From the NCBI GenBank assembly GCA_047967505.1, contig CM106538.1: a stretch of 64,000 nt of DNA; one strand, 5' to 3'. The notes beneath the pieces were generated by a model. That model was given only the letters and a program-made list of their open reading frames with translations. It was not told the DNA's origin and made no database searches. A program made the position numbers and the translations under genes. This stretch comes from Dipteris shenzhenensis. Its lineage: Eukaryota > Polypodiophyta > Polypodiopsida > Gleicheniales. Positions within the stretch are counted from its first letter, which is position 1; every line of letters begins with the position of its first letter. Shown one piece after another: positions 1 through 10,329 of this stretch.

Positions 1-234
1 CCCACTAATGTTTTTTTTAAAGTTCTATTAAGGGTTGCTATATAGCGATGCTTTACTAGTGTCGCTATATAGCGACGTTTACCAGAGTCGCTATATAGCA
101 ATGCTTATACAGCGACATTTCTTCTTTGATGTTAATAGTGATGTAAATAGTGACTATTGCACCTGTTTCAAAAAAAACTTTTTAGTGTAAAAAAGGTCGG
201 TATTCTCATCGAAAATGACCTGTGCCTTGTAGTG
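1..234 (+). mobile_element. Right terminal fragment of a CACTA (En/Spm-like) transposon
   Basis: The fragment ends in TGCCTTGTAGTG at 223-234, the reverse complement of a CACTA-type terminus. It aligns along its whole length with the right end of the larger element at 36802-37007. It carries the same subterminal palindrome (core CGCTATATAGCG, imperfect copies at about 33-51, 61-76 and 87-102). The left part lies outside the window. The three bases after the terminus are AAT, but the partner target-site copy cannot be seen. It contains no coding sequence. Confidence 0.75.
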
Positions 235-316
235 AATATCTAAAGAGATTGGCTATAGATACCATCAAGAGTCTCCGCACAAGGTATCCCAATCCAAATC
301 ACCTTGAGTTCACTAA

Positions 317-486
317 TGAGAGTGCTCTCAACGGAAGCAAGAACGGAAGAAGGAGAGAGAGAGACAGAGAGCCACACAAGTTTTGGTGGGTGCAGAACAC
401 CCTAATCTTCTTTTTCATTCATTTATATATGTGTTTGAGTATTGTACATAACCGGGGTAAAGGCACAGTGACCTTTAACCCCCACA
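317..486 (-). repeat. 3' LTR of element A
   Basis: This 170-bp LTR reads TGTGGGGG...CTCTCA in element orientation and starts and ends with TG/CA. The polypurine tract (AAGTGGGAGG on the minus strand) lies just inside, at about 488-497. It matches the copy at 6511-6681 almost exactly and is flanked by TSD ACTAA at 312-316. Confidence 0.93.
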
Positions 487-1347
487 ACCTCCCACTTAAA
501 GGAAAATGTGCCTTTAAGGGAGAACAACCAGTGAGCATACTATCCAATGCCCATCAATACACGACAATACTCAAATCGCTGACTAGGTAGACTCTTTGTC
601 AGCATATCTGCAGGGTTATCATCTGTATGAACCTTGACAAGCTCTATGCACTTGTCCTCAAGTACCTCCCTGATGAAATGGTACCTGACCTCAATGTGTT
701 TGGTCTTTGCATGAAAGACTGGATTTCGTGCTAGCTGAATAGCACTCATGGAATCACTATGCAATGTCGGTACACCTGTATGAATCCCCAAATCTCCCAC
801 TAGCCAATCAAGCCATATAGCCTCCTTGCAACCCTCTGTGGCTGCAACATACTCAGCCTCTGTGGTAGACACACCACCCTAATCTTCTTTTTCATTCATT
901 TATATATGTGTTTGAGTATTGTACATAACCGGGGTAAAGGCACAGTGACCTTTAACCCCCACAACCTCCCACTTAAAGGACAATGTGCCTTTAAGGGAGA
1001 ACAACCAGTGAGCATACTATCCAATGCCCATCAATACACGACAATACTCAAACCGCTGACTAGGTAGACTCTTCGTCAGCATATCTACAGGGTTATCATC
1101 TGTATGAACCTTGACAAGCTCTATGCACTTGTCCTCAAGTACCTCCCTGATGAAATGGTACCTGACCTCAATGTGTTTGGTCTTTGCATGAAAGACCGGA
1201 TTTCATGCTAGCTGAATAGCACTCATGGAATCACTATGCAATGTCGGTACACCTGTATGAATCCCCAAATCTCCCACTAGCCGATCAAGCCATATAGCCT
1301 CCTTGCAACCCTCTGTGGCTGCAACATACTCAGCCTCTGTGGTAGAC
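398..1347 (-). repeat. 477-bp direct duplication inside element A, including a partial extra LTR
   Basis: Positions 398-870 and 875-1347 are nearly identical and offset by 477 bp. Each unit holds the outer part of the LTR (from the CACCCTAATC motif to CCCCCACA), the polypurine tract and the last ~110 codons of RNase H. The junction near 870-877 joins the RNase H codons directly to mid-LTR sequence. The result is an element with a third, partial LTR at about 875-965. Confidence 0.9.
540..872 (-). pseudogene. Second (distal) copy of the RNase H C-terminal region of element A
   Basis: About 110 codons begin at STTEAEYVAATEG, followed by the DSMSAIQLA and HIEVRYHFIREV motifs of copia RNase H, and end in a natural stop. 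This is the 3'-most part of pol, present twice because of a 477-bp tandem duplication (398-870 versus 875-1347). This copy keeps the sense codon after AIQLA (Arg) that has become a stop in the proximal copy. It has lost the upstream part of RNase H and cannot be expressed as a normal Pol protein. Confidence 0.85.
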
Positions 1348-2623
1348 AAAGCAACGCACTTCTGTGTGTGAGACATCCACGACACTGCACCACCTGCAAA
1401 GGTGAACACATAACCAGAAGTGGATCTCCTACTATCCACATGCCCTGCATAGTCTGAATTTGTGTACCCAAGTACACGCATGTCTCCTTTACCAAAGCAA
1501 ATGCACATCTCCTTGGTACCCTTCATGTACCTCATGATGCACTTAACTGCCTCCCAATGCCTCTTTCCTGGATTAGCCATATACCGGCTAACAACTCCCA
1601 CTACAAATGCAATGTCTGGTCTAGTAGCTATCATAGCATACATAAGACTCCCAACTGCTGATGCATAAGGAGCCTTGGCCATCATGGCCCTCTCCTCCTC
1701 TGATTTGGGACTATCTGTATGACTCAGTTTCACATATGGAGGCAATGGAGTACTCACTGCCTTCTCCCCCTCCATATTGAAATGCTGTAATACTTTTGTA
1801 ACATACTCTTTTTGTGAAAGCCAAAGGAGTTTCCTACTCCGATCACGCGTGATGCGCATACCAAGAATATGACCTGCAAATCCCAAATCCTTCATATCAA
1901 AGGCCTCATGCAACTTGGCCTTTAATGCATCTAGCTCATAAGTATTCTTGCTAGCCAATAGCATATCATCCACATATAGTGCCAGGATTATCAGGCTACT
2001 ATCCTTAGCCCTTTTAGTGTAGAGGTAGTGATCAATTTCACTCCTTCTAAAACCTTGGGACTGAATGAAAGCATCAAACTTCTGATACCATTCTCTAGGT
2101 GCTTGCTTGAGACCATAGAGACTCTTCTTTAGCTTGCAAACTAAATGCTCTTTGCCCTTTTCTTCAAAGCCTTCTGGCTGCATCATGTAAATTTCCTCAT
2201 GCAAATCCCCATGCAAGAAAGCTGTCTTGACATCCATCTGCATGAGTTCCATATCCTCTACTGCCACTAGTCCAAGCATAATGTGGTCATCTTCACAACC
2301 GAAGAGAATTTCTCATCAAAGTCCACACCCTTCTCTTGCTTGAACCCTTTAGCAACCAAACGGGCCTTGTACCTAGGCTCATCATCACCTGTGACCTTCA
2401 TTTTGTAGACCCATTTACATGGCGATGCTTTCTTTCCATGTGGCAAAGAAACCAAGTCCCAAGTCTTATTCTTCATAAGTGAACTCATCTCTGATTGCAT
2501 AGCATACTTCCACTTGCATTGATCCTCACGCATCATAGCCTCTCTGTAGCAAGAAGGCTCCCCGCAATCAGTAAGCATCACATAGTCTACCCCTGGAACG
2601 AACCTATCAGGCGGTCTAGACAC
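1203..2623 (-). pseudogene. Element A reverse transcriptase and RNase H
   Basis: This is copia-type RT in two overlapping frames (2623-2267, then 2279-1203), so a frameshift lies near 2270-2280. Visible motifs are CKWVYKMK and YKARLVAKGF at the RT start, MDVKTAFLHGDL, LKKSLYGLKQAPREWY, the catalytic YVDDMLLAS, FDMKDLG, and RNase H motifs ending in STTEAEYVAATEG. The frame stops after DSMSAIQLA, where CGA has become TGA. These motifs match the Tnt1/Tork branch of Ty1/copia. RT makes cDNA from the element RNA inside the virus-like particle. This copy cannot do so intact. Confidence 0.9.
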
Positions 2624-4653
2624 TCTAGATGTGATCTTCTCAAGGGCATTTCAGCTTGCTGTCCCACCTGCATATCAGTCACATTTGGCTCATCATTTCC
2701 ACCAATAGATGATCCATCATCTACCCTTGATTGTATACCTGTGGGAGTACTTGGTGGTACCATTTCTTGCACATTTGGTGCATGGACAGCTTGCTGTCTA
2801 TCAACATATGCAGGTGGATTCACATCCTAGAAAGTGATTCTCCTCATTTCCACATCCCTCATGGGTGCCTTATGCATCTTCTTCTCATTGAAGACCACAT
2901 CATGTCTGCATATGACCTTCTTTGCTTCTGGATCCCAGAGACGATAGCCCATCTCTCCACTTTCACCATAACCCAGAAAGATGCATTTCCTAGACTTAGG
3001 ATCTAGCTTCTTTCGAAGCTCTTTTGGCACATGTGCATATGCCTCACACCCAAATATACGCAAATGAGAGTAAGAGGGCTTCTTGCCACTCCATGCCTCT
3101 TCAGGAATACCACCATCCAAACTCTTACTAGGTGATCTATTGATCACATGCACTGCAGTCTTCGTTGCCTCAGCCCAAAAACCACCAGAAAGACTTGCAT
3201 TGGAAAGCATGCATTGCAACCTTTCTTGAATGGTACGGTTCATCTTTTCTGCAACTGGATTTTGCTCTGGAGTACGAGGGGATGTGAGCTCCCTCTTAAT
3301 CCCATGTGTATCACAGAAATGCTGAAAGTCATGAGAGAGATACTCTCCACCATTATCAGTCCGTAGGCATTTAAGCGTTCTACCTGACTGATTCTCAACC
3401 AAGGCCAGCCATTTTTGAAATACCTGGAACACATCACTCTTCCGAGCTATAGCATAAGCCCACACTTTCCTAGTTGCATCATCAATGAATGTCACATAGT
3501 ATTCAGCCCCGTCTAATGATCGTGTAGGCATGGGACCACATACGTCTGAAAGCACCAAATCAAGAATTTCAAACTCTTTCTTTTCCCTTCTTTTATAGGC
3601 TGATTTAGTTTGCTTCCCATAGAGACAATGCTCACAAAATTCAAAATCAGAGAAACTCAAATGCGGTACATAACCCAAATGGCATAAGAGTTTCATTCCA
3701 TTCTGGCTCATGTGCCCCAACCTGCAATGCCACAAAGAAGTGCTTGGCTGCTCAGTTATTGCAACAACATGATCAAATACCCCTGATACATGTAAGGGAT
3801 ACAAAGTCCCACACTTGGCACCCCTGGCTAAAAGCATAGAGTCCTTTTGAATTTTCCAACTTTGAAAGCCAAAAGTGGTGTGAAAACCAGCATCATCTAG
3901 TTGACCCACTGAGATAAGACTCTTGGTTAGCTTAGGCACATGTCTCACATGTTTCAAAACAAATGTAGACCCATTTGCAAAAGAAAACTTTATGTCACCT
4001 GCTCCCACTATGTCACATGCATAGTCATTTCCAAGATGCACACAACCTGTCTTTCCACTGTCATAAGTGGAGAACCATTCCTTATGGGGAGTAACATGGA
4101 ATGAAGCACCAGAATCCAAAATCCAATCCTGGGAATATGCATCATCTGAAGTAGTAAGCAACTCTGCAGATAAACTAGACATGAAGAGAATGTCATTGTC
4201 ACCATCATGTGTGACTGCATTGATCTCCTCGATCTTCACTTTTCCTTTGTTCTCCCTTGGACTCTCTTCCTTTTGATTTGCACCCCAATTTGCATTCTTT
4301 TTCTTATCCTTTTGCTCTCTTTTCAGCTTGTAGCAATCCTTTTTCATATGGCCCTTCTTGCCACAATGGTAACACTCAATGTTCCGTGCCTTGGATTTGC
4401 TACGAGACTTCCCTCTTTCTTGGGACTTCCCCCTGAACTGTGATCTGCCCCTTTGCACATTTAAGGCTGCATCGTGCTTGTTGCCATCCATAGACTTCCG
4501 TCCAATCTCCTCGGCCAACAAGCTACCCACAACATCATCAAATTTCAATAGTCCACCAGGTGCAGAGTTACTGACAGCTGTACAGAAGGTATCCCATGAG
4601 GATGGCAATGAACATAAGAGAAATATTGCCTTAGTCTCCGCATCAAAATTCAT
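2587..4653 (-). pseudogene. Element A nucleocapsid, protease and integrase
   Basis: The long frame (4653-2827) begins in gag at MNFDAETKAIF. It has a zinc knuckle CYHCGKKGHMKKDC, a protease site DSGASFHVT, the integrase HHCC region (WHCRLGHMS and CEHCLYGKQ), a D-D-E core (VLSDVCGPM, LRTDNGGEY, VAEKMNRTIQE) and the C-terminal IFGCEAYAHVP and KCIFLGYGE motifs. A second frame (2823-2587) continues the IN-RT linker after a stop at 2827. The usual NGVAER of copia integrases reads NPVAEK here. The integrase core is otherwise intact, but the protein is cut off from its gag start by stops upstream. Confidence 0.9.
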
Positions 4654-5076
4654 TTTCTGAGCCTAAAGCTGGCTGAAAATAATATTGAATTCATTCAAGT
4701 GAGAAGCAATGGAGACCCCTTCCTTCATTTGCAGCTCAAACAACCTCTTCATGAGGTAAACTTTATAAGAGGCAGTTTCCTTCTCATAAGTGGCACACAG
4801 TTTCTTCCACAAATCTTCCGTAGTCTACTCATTTACTACTGTGAAATAAACTGACTCTGCAAGATGAAGTCTAATAGTAGACTTTGCTAATGCATCCAAC
4901 TCATTCCAATCATCCTCAAACATATCTGCAGGCTTAGCTTCAATACCTACCAAGGGTTTAATCTGCTTCTTTTGAATAAGCACATCCCTTATTTGTTCTT
5001 TCCACAAAGAAAAGTTTGTCCCATCAAACTTTTTAATGCTGAAAAACTCCTTTTTAGACATGGAAGAGGATGCCAT
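4654..5076 (-). pseudogene. Element A gag N-terminal part
   Basis: The frame starts MASSSMSKKEFF at 5076 and continues with FDGTNFSLWKEQIRDVL, the DUF4219/UBN2-type copia gag fold, up to YFTVVNE. A CAG-to-TAG change there stops it at about 4825. A second CAG-to-TAG lies just before the next frame, at about 4665. Element F has a sense codon at the first site and its own stop two codons from the second, so these nonsense changes arose independently. Gag normally forms the particle that packages element RNA. Confidence 0.85.
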
Positions 5077-6510
5077 GATGCAAATGAAACAAAATCCCAA
5101 ATGCTAGTGCCTGCAAGAGAGAATCACACAAAATACTAGGTGCACCCAAATGTGTATGCCACAATAGACTGAAATATCACCAAAACTCAAAGCTCAAAGC
5201 ATCAAAAAGATGCATCTGACTCATGTGCATATACTATGCATCCATATGAGCAAATGTGGCCCAAAAGAAAATGCCAATAAGTGCCAAATGACTCAAGCAT
5301 AAACACCGTCCACTGGCATATGCATCAATAATATCTCATCCAAGAGAGCATAGCACTATCAATGCATCACCTGCAATGTGTCAAAGCTGTCCCTCAGCAT
5401 AAAATAGCATCCATGTGCAAAGTGTCCATAAAAAATAGCATCCCACAAGGCAATTTGGGCCTATCAGCGCATCCAATGAGGACCGCAATGCATCCAAATG
5501 GCCTACAAATCATCCACTACAACCAAATGCACACCACGAATGAGCGCACACTGCTCAAACTACAACCAGAGTGATCTGCATAAGGTATGCTCAGGAAATC
5601 ATGGTCCCACGGTAATGACCGCTACTGAAAATAGAACCTAAGATGCCTCAAAACATGGGCGCCATTGCATAATCGGACTCGGCAAGAAAATCTGCAAATA
5701 TCTTTCTTCTGCCAGAACTCCAAAATCCCAACCGATGAGTGAGAAATGGGAGTCAACACTTATCCACTGCCATGTGGCATAAATCTAAGGTTTCAAAACC
5801 TTAGAATGAAAAATGCATAACAGAGAGACGAAATCGAATATACAGAGATCTATAACTCTGAAAATCCTCCACCGAATTATGCAAGAACTGACAGGTAGGG
5901 GTTTTTGGGTGTCCGAAACGCAATGGGACAGACGGTTTTGGAAACCGTGGTCTCAATCACTGGGTCCAACACACGGACTGAAAAACGTTTTTGGAAACAG
6001 AGCTGTTTGTAACTCCACCAAAGTGTGAATGATGAGCAACATAGAAGTTTTAGGACCTCTTGAGTCCACCGGAACTGACAGATCTACAAATGGTTGCTCC
6101 AAACTTGAGTTCCAACACTCGGGCAAAAAATGCAGAAACTGACACAGTGAGCCAGAAATCCAATGAAATGATCCCAGATTCAAGAATGAAAGTGTTTCCA
6201 AGCTCCTGAAGTAAAGTGGACACCAAAAGCAAGCAATAGACACAAGTCAATACAGAGTCTCTGTCATTGAATGGAATAGGGAAAAGCTCAAAAAACGACT
6301 TTTTTTTTTAAAACCACTTAACAGGCTCTCAAAACCACTTCGTAAAGCCAAAGTAACTTTTCCAAAGGTTCCTCCAAGGTCTCCGCACACTCGGCTGCAA
6401 GTAAAGTCACCCACAAAGCTTCCCACAGAGCTTCTTCTTCCTCCCATAGAGCTGTTGAGCTTCAAGCATTCACGCACGCTTAGCTAGATCACCCGGGCTC
6501 TGATACCAGT
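5077..6510 (-). other. 5' leader of element A
   Basis: About 1.4 kb of untranslated leader lies between the primer-binding site and gag. The stretch at 5077-5690 aligns with the leader of element F at 47750-48628. The short open frames here are not conserved and I do not regard them as genes. Positions 6301-6310 are an A/T run (poly-T on plus). Confidence 0.75.
6497..6508 (-). other. Primer-binding site of element A
   Basis: On the minus strand this reads TGGTATCAGAGC, the usual plant copia site complementary to the 3' end of initiator-methionine tRNA. It lies 2 bp inside the 5' LTR. Confidence 0.92.
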
Positions 6511-6681
6511 TGAGAGTGCTCTCAACGGAAGTAAGAACGGAAGAAGGAGAGAGAGAGACAGAGAGCCACACAAGTTTTGGTGGGTGCAGAACCACCCTAA
6601 TCTTTTTTTTCATTCATTTATATATGTGTTTGAGTATTGTACATAACTGGGGTAAAGGCACAGTGACCTTTAACCCCCACA
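6511..6681 (-). repeat. 5' LTR of element A
   Basis: This 171-bp LTR pairs with 317-486, with about three substitutions and one 1-bp indel between them. It is followed by TSD ACTAA at 6682-6686. The purine-rich GAGAGAGAGACAGAGAG stretch and a short AT-rich segment (TATATAT) may be part of its promoter. Confidence 0.93.
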
Positions 6682-7636
6682 ACTAAAACATGGGCAAAGA
6701 CAAAGATTACCACTATCCTTTCCAATAAGAGGTATTTGCTAAAGAGGCAGGCAATAGTCGAGATTGCCAGGAGAGAGGGAGAAAAATCACCAAGGGACTA
6801 GCCACACACTACTCATAAGCACGAGTGGAAGAAAGCCATAAAGCTAGCAAAAGAGGACCCCAGTCCATAGCACGTTGAGACACGACAGATCCAAATCGAG
6901 CAATATGGATCCCCACATTTCAAAGCAGGGGTAATTGCGTCATGGGAGGCCCAGTTTGTAAGTATTGATCTCAAATTAGGAGGTTGTTCCTTTGTTCTAG
7001 CCCCTTTGCAAATTGTGTAATCTTATAGCTTGATATCATGGGCAGATATCCTACTCCTATCGAGACAGCCTATCATCGTGGACATTACAGGCAACCTACT
7101 TCGAGGAACTTCTATGATGAGGGGTTGATTACTGAGGAGTAGTATAGGTGGGCTACTCGAACGCATGTAGGATTTTAAAGTACTTTAAAAAAGTCAATGT
7201 TGTGCATTTGTCTTAATTTTTCATACATTGATACATGTTGTCCCTCGTTTAGAGGCTCCTAGGGGTACTGACGGGGAAGAAGGCGATGAACAAGGGTTTG
7301 AGGGTGGAAGGAGCAGTGACAAGGATGCCTTCGATTAGGCATAGAAGTAGTGCAAGCTAGCTAGCATTCTTTTTTGTACTTGAAGCCACAAGTGGCTTGG
7401 CTTCATGCTCTATGTATATACAAACACTTTTTGGGCCATGAATTAATATACACTTCTGTTATTTATTTGGCATTCAATCTCCTCGTGCAATATTTTATCC
7501 ATGAATGCTTTGAGATGAAAAATGTTTTAGGGTTGTAATTTTTTATTCGAAATTGTAATCATCGGCTTGTATATGACTTCAAATTCCAATATTTCATCCC
7601 TTATCTCATTTAATAATATATAACAAATCATTAATA

Positions 7637-7905
7637 GCCATAGGATGTTGGCTGTAGAAATTCCATTTCACACTGTAAAAATGGGATTCCTACAACCACA
7701 TGGCAATCTGTTTTTTTAATTCAAGAAAATTATGCAAAGCATCTATAAGAGCGTCTATAAGCATGTCTCACTATCTTTTACATTTATGTAGAGCATCTAT
7801 TATCATGGTGTATTAGCGCATCAATAAGCACATCCCTTTGAATATAAACGCGCATTTAGATGAGGGTCTATGGATGCGCTAATAGATGCGCCCATCAATT
7901 AAGAA
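7637..7905. repeat. Imperfect hairpin followed by short subterminal-like repeats
   Basis: Arms at 7637-7668 and 7679-7704 (GCCAT...GTAG.AAT.CCATTT and its complement) can form a roughly 25-bp imperfect stem with a short loop. Downstream, variants of GCATCTATAAG occur at about 7738, 7750, 7792, 7814 and 7873-7903, in both orientations. This order (acidic last exon, hairpin, subterminal repeats) is the same as in CACTA element G at 36384-36900. That suggests the 3' end of another CACTA-like element, cut by element B. No terminus is visible. Confidence 0.45.
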
Positions 7906-7944
7906 AAATAATCAAAAAATGCATTGATTACATGCCTATGGTTC

Positions 7945-8535
7945 CTTTTCCTTTCTACTCTTCAGAAATTAGAAGAGCAATCAACTCCTCAAAATCAGGA
8001 AAATTTCATAGACGGCAATGGATGCCTGAAATCGTGCATAATCCTTTCATAGGCCATTCAAGGTCACAGAAACTAAATCATCATCTTCCACTGGCAACCC
8101 AATAGAAGCAAGTGCATCTACAATCTTCTTCACCTTCATGTGGTAGTCATTGATGCTCATATTTTCTCTTTGCACATTATGCAACTCCTGCTTGAGCTGC
8201 ATTTTCCTGGCTCGCGTATTTCTGCTATACATTTTTGTCAAAGTATCCCACGCCTCCTTGGACGTGCTTGCATCCTGAATATGCACAATCATAGAATCTG
8301 AAATACTGATAGACAACCAATACATAACTTTTTTGGCTCTCTCATGCCAGCCTTTAAATGCCTGCAACTCCTGTTGATTAGGAACATTAGGAATAACTAG
8401 TTCTTGTTTAGCCCAGTAATGAACTCCCAATTGCCTTTTCCCTTAAGGAAATTCGTCATTCTAGCCTTCTATGCTTGGAAGTTGTTCTTGTCAAGCTTTT
8501 CAGTGACAATCTGTGAAAGAGCATCAGATGCCATT
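7945..8535 (-). pseudogene. Element B gag fragment
   Basis: The frame is homologous to gag of elements C and D. It starts MASDALSQIV at about 8535, has lost continuity near 8425, then runs through AFKGWHERAKKVMYW, VHIQDAS.KEAWDTL and YHMKVKKIVDALASIG to SVTLNGL, where a stop and a later frameshift follow. It keeps only the UBN2-type N-terminal gag domain and no zinc knuckle. It is a dead fragment. Confidence 0.85.
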
Positions 8536-9031
8536 ATAGAACACTACAAAATATTCTGTCACTGCAAAAAAAAACACAACTTCTGCCTCACAAGGGCAAA
8601 TCTCCAAAACTGACGAGAGTGGTATTTGACCACACAATCACTTCCTAGTGATGATTATGCATCAACAGGCAATAAGAATGATTATGTCACTCCCAATATC
8701 TCTGTGCACAGGCATACGATGTAATTTTTGCAATAACTTTTCACCAACCTACAGAACAATGGTTGCACAACAAAAACAGGGCTTTTTCCTAAGTGCCTGC
8801 AGAAAAATTCCGCCACCAAAACAGGCCTTGAAATGGCCCCATAGCATATACTACCCTCTCGCCACACCGTGAAGGGCGTCCCAATCTAAGACAGTGCACT
8901 CTTGCACTTTTCGGCTGTGCTACCTGCAGAGATTTGCTCCCAAACTCGAAAAAAAAGGAAAGCAATACTGATACTCTTACTAGGACACCATGAACTTGGT
9001 TTGCTTTCTTGAGCTCCTTACCATGAAGTGA

Positions 9032-9043
9032 GCTCTGATACCA
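9032..9043 (-). other. Primer-binding site of element B
   Basis: TGGTATCAGAGC on the minus strand lies directly against the LTR end TCTTCACA. It fixes the orientation and the 5' end of element B. Confidence 0.9.
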
Positions 9044-9082
9044 TGTGAAGAGAGTGGGAGAGAAGGAAGGAGTCTCACTTGC

Positions 9083-9434
9083 TGTTGAGATATCGAGCTC
9101 CACTCGCGATATGCTAGGGTGACTGTTGTGCATTTATGTCACCGACTTGTTAGCTGGAGATGCGGTTGGTACATCGCCCACGAATAATAGCTGGATGACA
9201 GCTATCCTTATCTACACTAGTTCGTGGCTCAGTTAGTATGCCACCTTAGTTAGTTGAGTTTGGTTTGAGACCCACATATTGGGTTCTTCTATTTCTTTGT
9301 ACTACAGTTCTTTTGGCTTTCACAACTAAGAAGAGGAAAACTGTTTTCAACCTCCACCTTTGTGTGTATTCCCCCATTGTGCATGTGAGAAAGCCGCAAG
9401 TGAGACTCCTTCCCTCTCTCCCACTATCTTCACA
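9083..9434 (+). repeat. 5' LTR of element C
   Basis: This 352-bp LTR begins TGTTGAGATATCGAGC and ends CTATCTTCACA. It holds the CCACTCGCGATATG segment that is deleted in the 3' copy. The reading frames inside it are not genes. Confidence 0.93.
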
Positions 9435-9446
9435 TGGTATCAGAGC
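9435..9446 (+). other. Primer-binding site of element C
   Basis: TGGTATCAGAGC, complementary to initiator-methionine tRNA, abuts the 5' LTR with no spacer. Confidence 0.92.
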
Positions 9447-9978
9447 CTTGTTCGTGGTAAGGAGCTCAAGAAAGCAAGCCAAGTTCGTGGTGTCCTGGTA
9501 AGAGGACCAGTGTTGCTTTCCTATTTCGAGTTTGGGAGCAAATCTCTGCAGGTAGCACAGCCAGAAGTGCAGGAGTGCACTGTTCCAGATTGAGATGCCC
9601 TTCGCAGTGTGGCGAAAGCACAGTATATGCTGCGGATAAGGGCGAAGCCCTTAGTGACTTTATTTTTCTAATTTGAGGCCGTTTTGGGGCCCGTTTTGAA
9701 GGCAGAAGTTCTTCGCAGGCACTCAGAAAAAGGCCTTGTTTTTTGCTGTGCGACCACTATGCGGCTAGTCGGTGGAAAGGTGCCGCAAAAATTGCATCGT
9801 ATGCCTGTGTGCAGAGATATTGGGAGTTGCAGATTCATGCCTATTGCCTGTTGATGCAAAATCATCACTAGGAAGTGACTGTGTGGTGAAATACCACTTT
9901 CGTCAGTTTTGCAGATCTGCCCGTGTGAGGCAAAAGCTGTGTTTGTTGCAGTGACAGAATATTTTGCAGTGTTCTGTA

Positions 9979-10326
9979 ATGGCATCTGATTCTCTTTCAC
10001 AGATTGTCACTGAAAAGCTTGACAAGAACAACTTCCAGGCATGGAAGTTTAGAATGACGAATTTCTTGATGGGAAAAGGCTATTGGGAATTCATTACAGG
10101 AAATGAAGAAGAACCTGTTCTTCCTAATGTTCCCAGTCAACAGGAAATGCAGGCATTCAAAGGATGGCATGAGAGAGCCAGGAAAGTTATGTATTGGCTG
10201 TCTATCAGTATTTCGGACTCCATGATTGTGCATATTCAGGATGCAAGTACGCCAAAGGAGGCATGGGATACTTTGGCAAAAATATACAGCACAAATACGC
10301 AAGCCAGGAAAATGCAACTCAAATAG
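9979..10326 (+). pseudogene. Element C gag N-terminal part
   Basis: The frame opens at MASDSLSQIVTEKLDKNNF. It contains the W-K-F-R-M motif near residue 24 and the UBN2-type segment WYLSI/KEAWDTL, and stops after ARKMQLK where CAG (Gln) has become TAG. Translation of the same frame resumes at once with ELHNVQREN, so a single nonsense change separates it from the next feature. The leader from 9447 to 9978 is untranslated. Confidence 0.88.
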
Positions 10327-10329
10327 GAG

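Larger units (their letters stand above)
317..6681 (-). mobile_element. Ty1/copia LTR retrotransposon A (Tnt1/Tork-like), complete borders, defective
   Basis: This is a full-length minus-strand copia element. It has 170/171-bp LTRs at both ends, a tRNA-iMet primer site next to the right (5') LTR, a 1.4-kb leader, and gag-PR-IN-RT-RNaseH in that order. The 5-bp target duplication ACTAA is perfect (312-316 and 6682-6686). The two LTRs differ by about three substitutions and one 1-bp indel by eye, so insertion is fairly recent, yet the coding region has several nonsense codons and a 477-bp duplication. It may therefore have been copied in trans or have decayed quickly. The same family is present as element F (47750-52724) in opposite orientation. 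Confidence 0.93.
235..7339 (+). pseudogene. Broken multi-exon gene interrupted by copia element A, possibly a CACTA TNPA-like gene
   Basis: If element A (317-6681) and one TSD copy are left out, the frame at 235-316 runs straight on into 6687-6957, with a junction reading HLEFTKTWAKTK. That exon ends at a GTAAGT donor (6958). A second exon can be drawn from 7029 (after CTTATAG) to 7166, with the motif MGRYPTPIE. A third runs from about 7255 to a stop at 7339 and ends in an acidic Gly/Glu/Asp tail. In-frame stops (two in the first exon, one in the second) show it is dead. The pattern of a basic central region, a G-x-x-P-T-P-like motif and an acidic last exon resembles the plus-strand gene of CACTA element G, so a transposase-derived gene is my best guess. 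A host gene is not excluded. Exon borders are inferred by eye. Confidence 0.45.
7945..9082 (-). mobile_element. Truncated copia element B (5' LTR tip, leader and part of gag)
   Basis: This is a minus-strand fragment of the C/D family. It includes the last 39 bp of the 5' LTR (9044-9082), the primer site (9032-9043), the leader and gag codons ending near 7945. The rest of its 5' LTR lies beyond element C, at 14644-14957. Gag homology stops inside the LIALLIS motif, so the 3' two thirds of the element are missing. Nothing here marks the left breakpoint as an LTR end. Confidence 0.88.

Noticed and set aside
2495-2830. Plus-strand frames opposite the copia pol genes
   Set aside because: They are shadows of the real minus-strand pol frames, which carry all the conserved motifs.
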